Below are positions 1 through 6,991 of a stretch of 10,857 nt of DNA, in pieces; within the stretch, counting starts at the first letter, position 1, and each line of letters starts with the position of its first letter. A program made the position numbers and the translations under genes. The DNA lies in the NCBI GenBank assembly GCA_902803675.1, contig CADCQZ010000280.1, forward strand, positions 1 through 10,857, read 5' to 3'. The notes below the pieces were generated by a model. The model ran no database searches and was not told the origin of the DNA. It worked only from the letters and a program-made list of their open reading frames with translations. This stretch comes from an uncultured Eubacteriales bacterium. GTDB lineage: Bacteria; Bacillota_A; Clostridia; Christensenellales; Aristaeellaceae.

Positions 1-5
1 CGTTC

Positions 6-2060
6 TCAGGCAGTCACGGCCCTGTTCTGGAACCGCTGCCACAGGATGACGCCGCCCACCAGGACGATGCCGGCGATATCCGTGACCGTGCCCGGATAGA
101 TGAGGAGCAGCCCGCCGCCGAGGGCCATCACCTGCTGGATGATGTTCAGCCGGCTGTTCCAGAATTTTTCCAGGCACATGCCCACGCCCAGCATGCCGAT
201 AAGGGAGGTGACGACGATCTGCAGCACCTCGTACCAGGCCGCGTTGAGCATGAGCAGCTGGGGGTTCATCACGAAGATGTAGGGGATCAGGAACGCCGCG
301 ATCGCCAGCCTTGAGGCTTCAAAGCCCGTCTTGAGCGGATCCGATTTGGCGATCGCCGCGCCCGCCATCGCCGCCAGGGCCACCGGCGGCGTGATATCCG
401 CGACGATGCCGAAATAGAAGGCGAACAGATGGGCCGGCAGAAGCCCGTATCCCGTACCCAGGGCGTCCAGGCCCGCGTAGACCTCCGGCAGGAAGGACAC
501 CAGCGCCTTGTAGATGATCGGCGCCATGATGGTGGAGGTGATCAGGTAGTTGGGAGTGGTGGGCACGCCCATGCCCATGAGGATGGTGGCGAACATGGTC
601 AGGATCAGCAGCAGGATCAGGTTGCCGCCGGCCAGGTTCGTCAGCCCCGTGCCCAATTTGAGCCCGATGCCCGTCTTGGTGATCATGCCCACGATGATGC
701 CTGCCACGCCGCAGGCCAGGGCCACGCTGATGATGGAGCGGGCGCCGTTTTCCAGGGCGCTCAGGTAATCCTTGCCGTGAAGTCCCTGGGTGTTCCTGAG
801 GATCTCGCCCACGGGACGCTTTTCCTTGCCCAGGGCCCGCCTGACAAGATCTACCGCTGTGGGGATATAGCTGCCCGCCACCGCCACCACGATGCCGCTC
901 AGGGCGGCGAAGCTCGCCGTGTACCCGATGGCCAGCAGCGTGATGATCGCGATCAGGGGAAGGATCAGGAATCCTTTCCGGGTCATCACGTCCTTCAAGC
1001 GGGGAAGGTCCTCTTTTTTCATGCCGACCAGGCCGGATTTCTTGGCCTCCAGGTCCGTCACGATATACACTCCGGCAAAATACAGAAGCGCCGGGATCAC
1101 GGCCGCTTTCACGATGGCCGCGAAGGGCACGCCCAGGCTTTCCGCCATCAGGAAGGCCGCGGCGCCCATCACCGGAGGCATCAGCTGCCCGCCGGTGGAG
1201 GCGGACGCTTCCACCGCGGCGGCGAATTCCGGCCTGTAGCCCAGGCGCTTCATCATCGGGATGGTGAAACTGCCGCTCCCCACGGTGTTGGCCACCGAGG
1301 AACCGGAGACCGTGCCCTCAAAGGCGCTGGTCACCACGGCCACCTTGGCCGGGCCGCCCCGCTTGTCCCCGCACACGGCGTTGGAAAGATCGATAAAGAA
1401 CTCACCCACACCGGTCTTCTCCAGGAACGCGCCGAAGAGGATGAACAGGAAGATGAAGGTGGAGGACGCGCCGACCGGTGTGCCGAAGACGCCCTCCTGG
1501 GTGTAGTACAGATGCTGGATCAGCTTAAAGAGCGTGAAGCCCCTGTTGCGCAGGAAGCCCGGCATCACATTGCCGAACAGCCCCAGGCAGACGAAGATCA
1601 CGGCAATGATCACGATGGGCAGCCCCACCACCCGGCGGCAGGCCTCCATCAGCAGCAGGATACCGATGCCGCCGATCACGATCTGCAGCGTGGTATACCC
1701 GAACTGGTGGACCATGGTATCAAAGGCCAGGACCGGATACAGATAGGCCGCCAGCGCCAATACAGCCAGGACACAGTCATACCAGGGCAGCTTGGACTTG
1801 CTCATGCCCTTGTGCATCGGGTACAGGATGTAAGCCATCGGCACCACCACCGCCATGTGGAGCGGGCGCATATGGGTGGACGGGATCACATACCATGTAC
1901 TGTATAGCTGAAACAGTGAAAAACAGATCAGGATCGCGCTGATGATCAGCCCGCGGTAATCGGTGAACGTGCGGAAAGCGCTCTCCCGGTCAAATTTCTC
2001 CAGGATCTTACGGCTTTCATTCTCGCTCAGCTGGTTTTCCTTAAGGTGCTCGTCGCTCAC
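6..2060 (-). CDS. TRAP transporter fused permease (4TM/12TM, TAXI-type)
   Basis: Membrane permease of a tripartite ATP-independent periplasmic (TRAP) transporter, which imports an organic acid or amino acid driven by an ion gradient, normally sodium. The 684-residue protein fuses the small DctQ-like part (hydrophobic stretches in about residues 37-165) to the large DctM-like part. Typical DctM signatures are visible: GTVSGSSVANTVGSGSFTIP at 249-268, STGGQLMPPVMGAAAF at 288-303, MGMGVPTTPNY at 495-505 and GIVADITPPVALAAMAGAA at 551-569. An extra hydrophobic tail follows (about 610-675). Start is GTG with an in-frame TGA two codons upstream; a GGGGG ribosome binding site ends 10 bases before it. 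It lies 47 bases behind the TAXI binding-protein gene, the usual partner order. The substrate cannot be read from sequence; studied TAXI systems often take glutamate or related acids. The gene is complete, ending 5 bases from the window edge. Confidence 0.95.
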   Translation of the reverse strand: MSDEHLKENQLSENESRKILEKFDRESAFRTFTDYRGLIISAILICFSLFQLYSTWYVIPSTHMRPLHMAVVVPMAYILYPMHKGMSKSKLPWYDCVLAVLALAAYLYPVLAFDTMVHQFGYTTLQIVIGGIGILLLMEACRRVVGLPIVIIAVIFVCLGLFGNVMPGFLRNRGFTLFKLIQHLYYTQEGVFGTPVGASSTFIFLFILFGAFLEKTGVGEFFIDLSNAVCGDKRGGPAKVAVVTSAFEGTVSGSSVANTVGSGSFTIPMMKRLGYRPEFAAAVEASASTGGQLMPPVMGAAAFLMAESLGVPFAAIVKAAVIPALLYFAGVYIVTDLEAKKSGLVGMKKEDLPRLKDVMTRKGFLILPLIAIITLLAIGYTASFAALSGIVVAVAGSYIPTAVDLVRRALGKEKRPVGEILRNTQGLHGKDYLSALENGARSIISVALACGVAGIIVGMITKTGIGLKLGTGLTNLAGGNLILLLILTMFATILMGMGVPTTPNYLITSTIMAPIIYKALVSFLPEVYAGLDALGTGYGLLPAHLFAFYFGIVADITPPVALAAMAGAAIAKSDPLKTGFEASRLAIAAFLIPYIFVMNPQLLMLNAAWYEVLQIVVTSLIGMLGVGMCLEKFWNSRLNIIQQVMALGGGLLLIYPGTVTDIAGIVLVGGVILWQRFQNRAVTA

Positions 2061-2083
2061 TGATCACGTACCCCCTTTCCCGC

Positions 2084-2102
2084 GGACTGATCTTTCAGGT
2101 CC
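2084..2102 (-). other. Small hairpin between binding-protein and permease genes
   Basis: On the minus strand a 7-bp stem (GGA plus CTGA against TCAG plus TCC, one bulged C, AAGA loop) sits in the 47-base gap between the stop codon of the TAXI gene and the ribosome binding site of the permease gene. Such hairpins can protect the 3' end of an upstream binding-protein message and so raise its level over the permease. There is no T-run, so it is not a standard terminator. The short stem could also be chance. Confidence 0.3.
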
Positions 2103-2107
2103 CGTCT

Positions 2108-3094
2108 TTACTCGGCGATCAGGCCCAGTTCCTTGTAGTAACGCAGGGCGCCGGGATGGAAGCTGCCCACGGTAACGCCCTTCTCGGCGTCGGCGGCACG
2201 GACCGGGATGCCCTTCACGGCGTTCTCAGCGCTGATATAGGCCTTCTTGGCGTTGGTGAGATCGTCCACGTTCTCGAACAGAGCCTTGGTCAGCTGATAG
2301 ACCACTTCCTCATCCACGTCGTCCCGGGCCACCAGCACGGCGCTGATCGCGGGCACCAGCTTTTCCTCGTCCACACCGTTGTAGGTGCCGGCGGGGATGG
2401 TATCGGTCACGAAGAAGCTGTAAGAGGCCTGCAGGGCCGCGATCTCATCCGCGGTGAAGCCGATGATGTCGATATCCCGTTTGAGGCACACGTCGGTCAC
2501 GGTAGCATGCGGATAGGCCGCGGTCAGGAAGAAGGCGTCGATCTGACGGTTCTGGAAGGAGTCGATCACTTCGGAGTTGGACAGGTACTGGGGCTTGATG
2601 TCATTGACGGTCATGCCGTTGATCTCCAGGATCTGCATGGCGTTGAAGTAATGGCCGGAACCCATCGGGCCCACGCTCACGTTGTGGCCCGCCAGGTCCT
2701 TGACGGACTTGATGCCGCTGTCCTTGGCCACGACCAGCTGGATCACCTCGGGATAGATGGCGCCGATGGCGGAATAGTTGTCCGCCACCTGGCCGGCGAA
2801 GAACTCGCCGCCGTCATAGGCGTAGCTCATCACGTCGTTCTGGGTCCAGGCGATCTCGGCGTCGTTCTGGAACAGGGCCAGGATGTTGTCCTTGGACCCG
2901 CCGGAAGACTCGACGGTCACGTCCACGCCCTCCACGTGGTTCATCCACAGCGTGGCCAGCTCACCGCCGAACACGTAGTAAACGCCGGTGGTCCCGCCGG
3001 TGGAGAACACCAGGTAGGAGGTGTCCGCCAGGGCGGCGGCGGAGACGCTCAGTGCCAGGATAACGGCCAGAAGCAGAGCAGCGATCTTTTTCAT
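2108..3094 (-). CDS. TAXI-family TRAP transporter solute-binding protein
   Basis: Extracytoplasmic binding protein that captures the solute and delivers it to the permease encoded next door. The 328-residue protein begins with a signal peptide: MKK, a hydrophobic core at about residues 4-20, then a likely cleavage after Ala23 (ALA|DT). There is no cysteine at the cleavage site, so it is not predicted to be a lipoprotein, which is unusual if the host has a single membrane. TAXI family signatures follow: STGGTTGVYYVFGGELA at 31-47, VESSGGSKDN at 61-70, AIGAIYPEVIQLVVAKDSGIK near 109-129, VGPMGSGHYFN at 141-151 and QNRQIDAFFLTAAYPHA at 181-197. The length is normal for the family. ATG start with a GAGAGGAG ribosome binding site about 10 bases upstream. 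It is the first gene of the operon, read from the promoter at 3167-3195. Confidence 0.95.
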   Translation of the reverse strand: MKKIAALLLAVILALSVSAAALADTSYLVFSTGGTTGVYYVFGGELATLWMNHVEGVDVTVESSGGSKDNILALFQNDAEIAWTQNDVMSYAYDGGEFFAGQVADNYSAIGAIYPEVIQLVVAKDSGIKSVKDLAGHNVSVGPMGSGHYFNAMQILEINGMTVNDIKPQYLSNSEVIDSFQNRQIDAFFLTAAYPHATVTDVCLKRDIDIIGFTADEIAALQASYSFFVTDTIPAGTYNGVDEEKLVPAISAVLVARDDVDEEVVYQLTKALFENVDDLTNAKKAYISAENAVKGIPVRAADAEKGVTVGSFHPGALRYYKELGLIAE

Positions 3095-3127
3095 TTCTCA
3101 GTTTCTCCTCTCGTTTTTGATCAAATG

Positions 3128-3145
3128 TTCCGTATCATAACGGAA
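3128..3145. promoter_or_regulatory. Palindrome in TRAP leader, candidate operator
   Basis: A perfect inverted repeat with 6-bp arms, TTCCGT-N6-ACGGAA, lies about 15-32 bases downstream of the predicted transcription start of the TRAP operon. A regulator bound here could block transcription. A second, shorter palindrome, TTTGATCAAA (3116-3125), follows it. No regulator gene is in the window, so the binding protein is unknown. As RNA, the arms could form only a 6-bp hairpin without a T-run, so it is not a convincing terminator. Confidence 0.4.
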
Positions 3146-3166
3146 AACCGGATTAAAACAGGGTTA

Positions 3167-3195
3167 ATAATACCATTGTTTAACATTTCAGTCAA
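3167..3195 (-). promoter_or_regulatory. Sigma-A type promoter of the TRAP transporter operon
   Basis: On the minus strand TTGACT (3190-3195) and TATTAT (3167-3172) are separated by exactly 17 bases. TGG stands just before the -10 box, giving an extended -10 (TGN). Transcription should start near 3160, leaving a leader of about 65 bases before the TAXI start codon. The stretch is also much richer in A and T than the flanking genes. One mismatch in each hexamer predicts a strong housekeeping promoter. Confidence 0.85.
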
Positions 3196-3218
3196 CTAAA
3201 GTACCATGAAAAGACACC

Positions 3219-3247
3219 TTGACGGTGCCCGGAATATAGAATATGAT
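3219..3247 (+). promoter_or_regulatory. Sigma-A type promoter of the ATP-grasp gene
   Basis: TTGACG (3219-3224) and TATGAT (3242-3247) are separated by exactly 17 bases, each one mismatch from consensus. The predicted transcription start is near 3254, about 57 bases ahead of the ATG at 3311. This -35 box faces away from the TRAP -35 box, with 23 bases between the two. The transcript would begin with a small hairpin, GACCG-CAT-CGGTC (3254-3266), which might stabilise its 5' end. Confidence 0.8.
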
Positions 3248-3310
3248 GGGGATGACCGCATCGGTCCCGGAACGTATAACACGAAAGATATAAGCGGGGG
3301 AACGATCTGT

Positions 3311-4372
3311 ATGAACAAGAGAAAGCTGAAAAAGCGCCTGGAACGAATGCAGCACGGGTTCATGTGGTGGAAACTGGTGCTCACGGCGCCGAACTATTTC
3401 CACGTCAGCCTGCCCGTCCGGCTCAGGTACGCCTTCCGGGGCTTTTCGGCGAATGAGTACATCTGGTACAAGCTGTCCGAAAACGATTACAGGGACTATA
3501 TCTCCAACTACAGAAGGACCATTTCCCGTGACATCAACGGAAAATACAAAGTGATCCTGGATGACAAGATCATCTTCGAGGATGTTTTCAAAAACTACGT
3601 CCGCGTCTCGGAAAGCTACGCCTGGATATCCGACGGGATCCTCTACCCCAGGAACGGATACGATATCACCGAGGAGAATATCATCGGTTTTCTCAAGACG
3701 ATAAAGACCGCCGTATTGAAAAGGGAGATCGGTGCCGGCGGCAGCGGCGTGTTCCTGATCCGGTACGATGACACAGGATTCACGGTGAACGGGAAACCGT
3801 ATACCGAAGGCGATCTGTACACGTTCATCCTGTCGGGCAAAAAAGAAGCTTTCCTGTGCGAATTCATGCACCAGTCGGCGTTTGAGGACTCTCTGTACCG
3901 GTACTCGACGAACACGATCAGGATCATCTGCGCCAAAAAGAAGGGTGAAAAAGAGGCCCGCATCGTCAGCGCGTTCCAGAGGATCGGGAATGAAAAGAGC
4001 AAGCCGGTGGACAACATCTCCGCGGGCGCCCTGGCTGCCGAGATCGATCTTGAGACCGGCGAACTGTCGTCCGGCATCATGGCCCGGTCCCATAACATCG
4101 ATGATGTCTATACCCGGTACGACGTGCATCCCGACAGCGGCGCGATGATCAAGGGCAATGTCATCCCGAACTGGAACGCGGTCAAGAAGGAGATCACGGA
4201 ACTCACCAACAGGTTCCCCTATCTCAACCTGGTGGCCTGGGACGTGCTCCTGACCGACGAGGGGATCTGCATCATCGAGGGGAACGCGTCCTCCGGCCTG
4301 GTGACGGTCCAGCGGGAGCACGGGGTGAGGAACGGCCCCATCGGCGAGGTCTACAAAAGCTACGGCCTGTAA
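3311..4372 (+). CDS. Sugar-transfer associated ATP-grasp protein (PF14397-like)
   Basis: Probable ATP-dependent carboxylate ligase of the ATP-grasp fold, in the branch often found in surface-polysaccharide clusters of Firmicutes; no substrate is known for it. In the 353-residue protein the glycine-rich ATP loop is KREIGAGGSG at 137-146. YSTNTIRII follows in the middle of the domain, then DNISAGALAAEID, and the metal-binding end AWDVLLTDEGICIIEGNAS with E323 and N325. The basic N-terminus (MNKRKLKKRLERM) and aromatic segment are typical. The frame is open back to an ATG at 3206, but that lies upstream of the promoter at 3219-3247 and has no ribosome binding site. ATG 3311 has GGGGG ending 10 bases upstream and is preferred. 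The gene stands alone on the plus strand and converges on the polysaccharide operon. Cytoplasmic: no signal peptide or membrane segment seen. Family assignment is firm; a role in glycan modification is inference. Confidence 0.88.
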   Translation: MNKRKLKKRLERMQHGFMWWKLVLTAPNYFHVSLPVRLRYAFRGFSANEYIWYKLSENDYRDYISNYRRTISRDINGKYKVILDDKIIFEDVFKNYVRVSESYAWISDGILYPRNGYDITEENIIGFLKTIKTAVLKREIGAGGSGVFLIRYDDTGFTVNGKPYTEGDLYTFILSGKKEAFLCEFMHQSAFEDSLYRYSTNTIRIICAKKKGEKEARIVSAFQRIGNEKSKPVDNISAGALAAEIDLETGELSSGIMARSHNIDDVYTRYDVHPDSGAMIKGNVIPNWNAVKKEITELTNRFPYLNLVAWDVLLTDEGICIIEGNASSGLVTVQREHGVRNGPIGEVYKSYGL

Positions 4373-4398
4373 AATGATTTTTTATCCACGGCTGTGAT

Positions 4399-4435
4399 AA
4401 AGGGCAGGGAACACAAAATGCGTTCCCTGCCCTTT
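4399..4435. terminator. Bidirectional terminator hairpin between convergent genes
   Basis: A perfect 14-bp stem (AAAGGGCAGGGAAC paired with GTTCCCTGCCCTTT) with a 9-base loop lies 26 bases after the ATP-grasp stop and 94 bases after the stop of the 2-epimerase gene. The ends of the stem give short A and T runs on either side, so it can work for both strands, though neither T-run is long: TTT then G on plus, TTTAT on minus. The rest of the 157-base gap holds two smaller repeats (CCTCC-GGC-GGAGG at 4452-4464 and CCGCAG-GGAT-CTGCGG at 4501-4516). The latter could add to termination of the minus-strand operon. No gene is seen in this gap. Confidence 0.75.
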
Positions 4436-4529
4436 GAGCATCCGCTTGCTTCCTCCGGCGGAGGGGCCTGTGATATACGGATAAGGATACACCCGGCTTT
4501 CCGCAGGGATCTGCGGAGCGGGCCGGGGA

Positions 4530-5696
4530 TCAGATATCCTTCCGCCACACCATTTTGTTGACCACCCCGGTATAGCTCTGGATGATCTTGACTACCTTGT
4601 CGGACACGTTTTCATCCGTATAGTCCGGGACCGGAATGCCGTTGTCCCCGTTCCCGACCATCTCCACGGCCGTATCGACCGCCTGCAGGAGCCCCTTCGT
4701 GTCGATCCCGGACAGGATGAAGCAGCCCTTGTCCAGGGCTTCCGGGCGTTCGGTGGACGTCCTGATGCATACCGCCGGGAAGGGCTTCCCCACGGAAGTG
4801 AAGAAGCTGCTCTCCTCGGGCAGCGTGCCGCTGTCGGACACGACGGCGAATGCGTTCATCTGCAGGCAGTTGTAATCATGGAACCCCAGGGGCTCGTGAC
4901 GGATCACCCGGTCGCTGAGACGGAAGCCCGAGGCCTCCAGGCGCTTGCGGCTCCTGGGATGGCAGGAATACAGGACCGGCATGTCATACTTCTCAGCCAT
5001 CTCGTTGATGGCCGTGAACAGGCTCACGAAATTCTTCTCCGTGTCGATATTCTCTTCCCGGTGGGCGGACAGAAGGATGTACCCGCCCTTTTTAAGGCCC
5101 AGCTTTTCCAGGATCCGTGAGGACTCGATCATGGCCAGGTTCTCCCGGAGGACCTCCGCCATGGGCGATCCGGTGACATAGGTGCGCTCCCTGGGCAGTC
5201 CGCAGTCCGCCAGGTAGCGCCGGGCATGCTCGGAATAGGCCAGGTTGACGTCACTGATGATATCCACGATCCTGCGGTTGGTCTCCTCGGGCAGGCACTC
5301 ATCCTTGCAGCGGTTGCCCGCTTCCATATGGAAGATCGGGATGTGCAGTCTCTTGGCGCCGATCACGGACAGGCAGGAATTGGTATCTCCCAGCACCAGC
5401 ACGGCATCCGGCTTCGTCTCGGCCATCAGGGTGTAGCTGCGGGCGATGATATTGCCCATGGTCTCCCCCAGGTCCGCCCCCACGGCGTCCAGGTAGACCT
5501 CCGGGGCGTCAAGGCGCAGGTCCTCGAAAAACACGCCGTTGAGATTGTAATCGTAGTTCTGCCCCGTATGCACCAGAAGAGTGTCAAAATACCGTCTGCA
5601 TTTTTTGATGACCGCCGACAGGCGGATGATCTCCGGCCGGGTGCCCACGATGATCATCAGCTTCAGCTTCCCGTTTTCCTTCCATTGCGCGCTCAT
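4530..5696 (-). CDS. capG: UDP-N-acetyl-L-fucosamine-forming 2-epimerase (CapG/FnlC type)
   Basis: Non-hydrolysing UDP-sugar 2-epimerase related to WecB. Best match by motif is CapG/FnlC, which converts UDP-2-acetamido-2,6-dideoxy-L-talose to UDP-N-acetyl-L-fucosamine for surface glycans. The 388-residue protein shows VGTRPE at 17-22, HTGQNYD at 43-49, LGDTNS at 102-107, HMEAGNR at 123-129, LPEETNR at 135-141, HREEN at 212-216, SDSGTLPEES at 287-296 and RTSTERPE at 312-319. Likely catalytic residues are D104, E125, E137 and H212. EAGNR, where WecB has EAGLR, together with the CapF-type neighbour, points to the fucosamine branch rather than plain UDP-GlcNAc 2-epimerase. ATG start with GGAGG about 8 bases upstream, 28 bases behind the CapF-type gene. 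It is the last gene of the operon. Length is normal and the fold is cytoplasmic. Confidence 0.92.
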   Translation of the reverse strand: MSAQWKENGKLKLMIIVGTRPEIIRLSAVIKKCRRYFDTLLVHTGQNYDYNLNGVFFEDLRLDAPEVYLDAVGADLGETMGNIIARSYTLMAETKPDAVLVLGDTNSCLSVIGAKRLHIPIFHMEAGNRCKDECLPEETNRRIVDIISDVNLAYSEHARRYLADCGLPRERTYVTGSPMAEVLRENLAMIESSRILEKLGLKKGGYILLSAHREENIDTEKNFVSLFTAINEMAEKYDMPVLYSCHPRSRKRLEASGFRLSDRVIRHEPLGFHDYNCLQMNAFAVVSDSGTLPEESSFFTSVGKPFPAVCIRTSTERPEALDKGCFILSGIDTKGLLQAVDTAVEMVGNGDNGIPVPDYTDENVSDKVVKIIQSYTGVVNKMVWRKDI

Positions 5697-5724
5697 TTAA
5701 CGACCTCCGTTGATCTTTCAGGAG

Positions 5725-6960
5725 TCAGACCGGCTCGAAGAACGTGTCCGGCCGCGTGCTGTCAAACAGTTCATTGGCCCACATCACCGTGACCAGATCC
5801 TCCGTATCCGACAGGTTGACGATGCTGTGGGTGCTGCCCGGGATCATGTGGACAGCCTGGATCCTCTCGCCCGACACTTCATACTCCAGCACCTCATCCG
5901 TGCCGAGCCTTCTTTCCCTGATCAGGGCGTGCCCGGCCACCACGATGAAGAATTCCCATTTGCTGTTGTGCCAGTGCTGGCCCTTGGTGATCCCCGGTTT
6001 GGAGATATTGACGCTGAACTGCCCGTGGTCCGAAGTCCTCATCAGCTCGGTGAAGCTGCCCCGGTCGTCCCGGTTCATCTTCAGGTCGAAAATGACCCTG
6101 TCGCGGGGCAGATAGGTCAAAAACATGGAGTACAGCTTTTTTTCGAAGGAGCCGGGCGCGAGCCGCGGCATCATCAGGGTATCCGGCTGGGCGCGGAAGC
6201 TTCTGAGGGTCTCGGCGATGTGCCCCAGGGTGGCCTTATGGGTCACGGGAACATAGCAGAAGGGGCCGTTCTCCGTCGGCGCGGGCGTCAGTCCGTCATA
6301 TTCGATGCCGTCCACGGTCTCGCCCGCGGCCGGGTACGCACAGCGGTGAGGATGCCCCTCCAGAGCGTCGTACATCTCCTCCAGGAGATCGTCGATGAAC
6401 AACAGTTCCAGTTCCACATTGGGATCGTTGACGGTGATGGGCAGGTCATTGGCCGCCTGATAGCAGAAGGTGGCCACGGCGGAATTGTAATTGGGCCGCA
6501 CCCACTTGCCCGCCAGGTTCGGGAAGCGGTACACATAGACCTTCACGCCCGTCTCCGAAGAATACTTGAAAAACGCGTCCTCCCCCGCCCTTTTGCTCAG
6601 CCCGTACTCCGAGGTGCCGAAGCGCCCGGCCAGGGTGGCCTGCAGGGAGGAGGAGAGCATCACCGGCGCGCGGCTGCCGTGCTTTTTGAGGGTGTCGAGC
6701 AAAAGCGATGCGAAGCCGAGGTTGCCCCTGCGGAACTCCTCCGGATCCTTCGGGCGGTTCACCCCGGCCAGATTGAACACGAAATCCGCCCGCGCGCAGT
6801 ACGTTTCCAGGTCCTCCGGCGCGGAATCCAGGTCATACTCGTCGATCAGGCCGATCTTGATACCCGGCCGGGTACGGTTCTTGCCGTCCCGGATGGCTTT
6901 AAGGTTTTCCGTCAGGTTGCGTCCCACGAAGCCTTTGGCTCCGGTGATCAGGATGTTCAT
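5725..6960 (-). CDS. capF: CapF-type bifunctional UDP-sugar reductase/epimerase (SDR plus cupin)
   Basis: Second enzyme of UDP-N-acetyl-L-fucosamine synthesis. In the studied family the C-terminal cupin domain epimerises C3 of the 4-keto sugar made by CapE, and the N-terminal short-chain dehydrogenase domain reduces C4 with NADPH, giving UDP-2-acetamido-2,6-dideoxy-L-talose. Residues 1-20 carry the nucleotide-binding motif TGAKGFVGRNL. NLAGVNRPK lies at 63-71, SSSLQAT with catalytic Y119-x3-K123 follows, then RPNYNSAVATFC at 155-166. The cupin domain spans about 285-411, with GQHWHNSKWE at 327-336 (metal ligands probably H329, H331, E336) and H378. At 411 residues it is somewhat longer than the roughly 370 usual, with added stretches near 22-45 and 200-235. 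ATG start with GGAGG 8 bases upstream. It is followed directly by its pathway partner, the CapG-type epimerase. Confidence 0.93.
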   Translation of the reverse strand: MNILITGAKGFVGRNLTENLKAIRDGKNRTRPGIKIGLIDEYDLDSAPEDLETYCARADFVFNLAGVNRPKDPEEFRRGNLGFASLLLDTLKKHGSRAPVMLSSSLQATLAGRFGTSEYGLSKRAGEDAFFKYSSETGVKVYVYRFPNLAGKWVRPNYNSAVATFCYQAANDLPITVNDPNVELELLFIDDLLEEMYDALEGHPHRCAYPAAGETVDGIEYDGLTPAPTENGPFCYVPVTHKATLGHIAETLRSFRAQPDTLMMPRLAPGSFEKKLYSMFLTYLPRDRVIFDLKMNRDDRGSFTELMRTSDHGQFSVNISKPGITKGQHWHNSKWEFFIVVAGHALIRERRLGTDEVLEYEVSGERIQAVHMIPGSTHSIVNLSDTEDLVTVMWANELFDSTRPDTFFEPV

Positions 6961-6991
6961 TCTTCGTCCTCCGATCAGTTCCGTCCTTTTG

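Noticed and set aside
429..1907. Long plus-strand open frame (492 codons) opposite the TRAP permease
   Set aside because: Low-complexity His/Gln/Asp/Gly-rich translation typical of the antisense of a GC-rich gene; no ribosome binding site or family motif, while the minus strand is a clear permease.
2156..3199. Plus-strand open frame (347 codons) opposite the TAXI gene
   Set aside because: His/Gly/Val-rich antisense shadow with no recognisable domain; the opposite strand has a signal peptide and TAXI motifs.
3188..4321. Minus-strand open frame (377 codons) opposite the ATP-grasp gene
   Set aside because: Antisense shadow without motifs; its stop region overlaps the divergent promoter area, and the plus strand carries ATP-grasp motifs, promoter and correct start.
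4501..4516. CCGCAG-GGAT-CTGCGG repeat as an independent terminator or recombination site
   Set aside because: Only a 6-bp stem with no T-run, in GC-rich DNA where such repeats are common; at most an accessory to the 4399-4435 hairpin.
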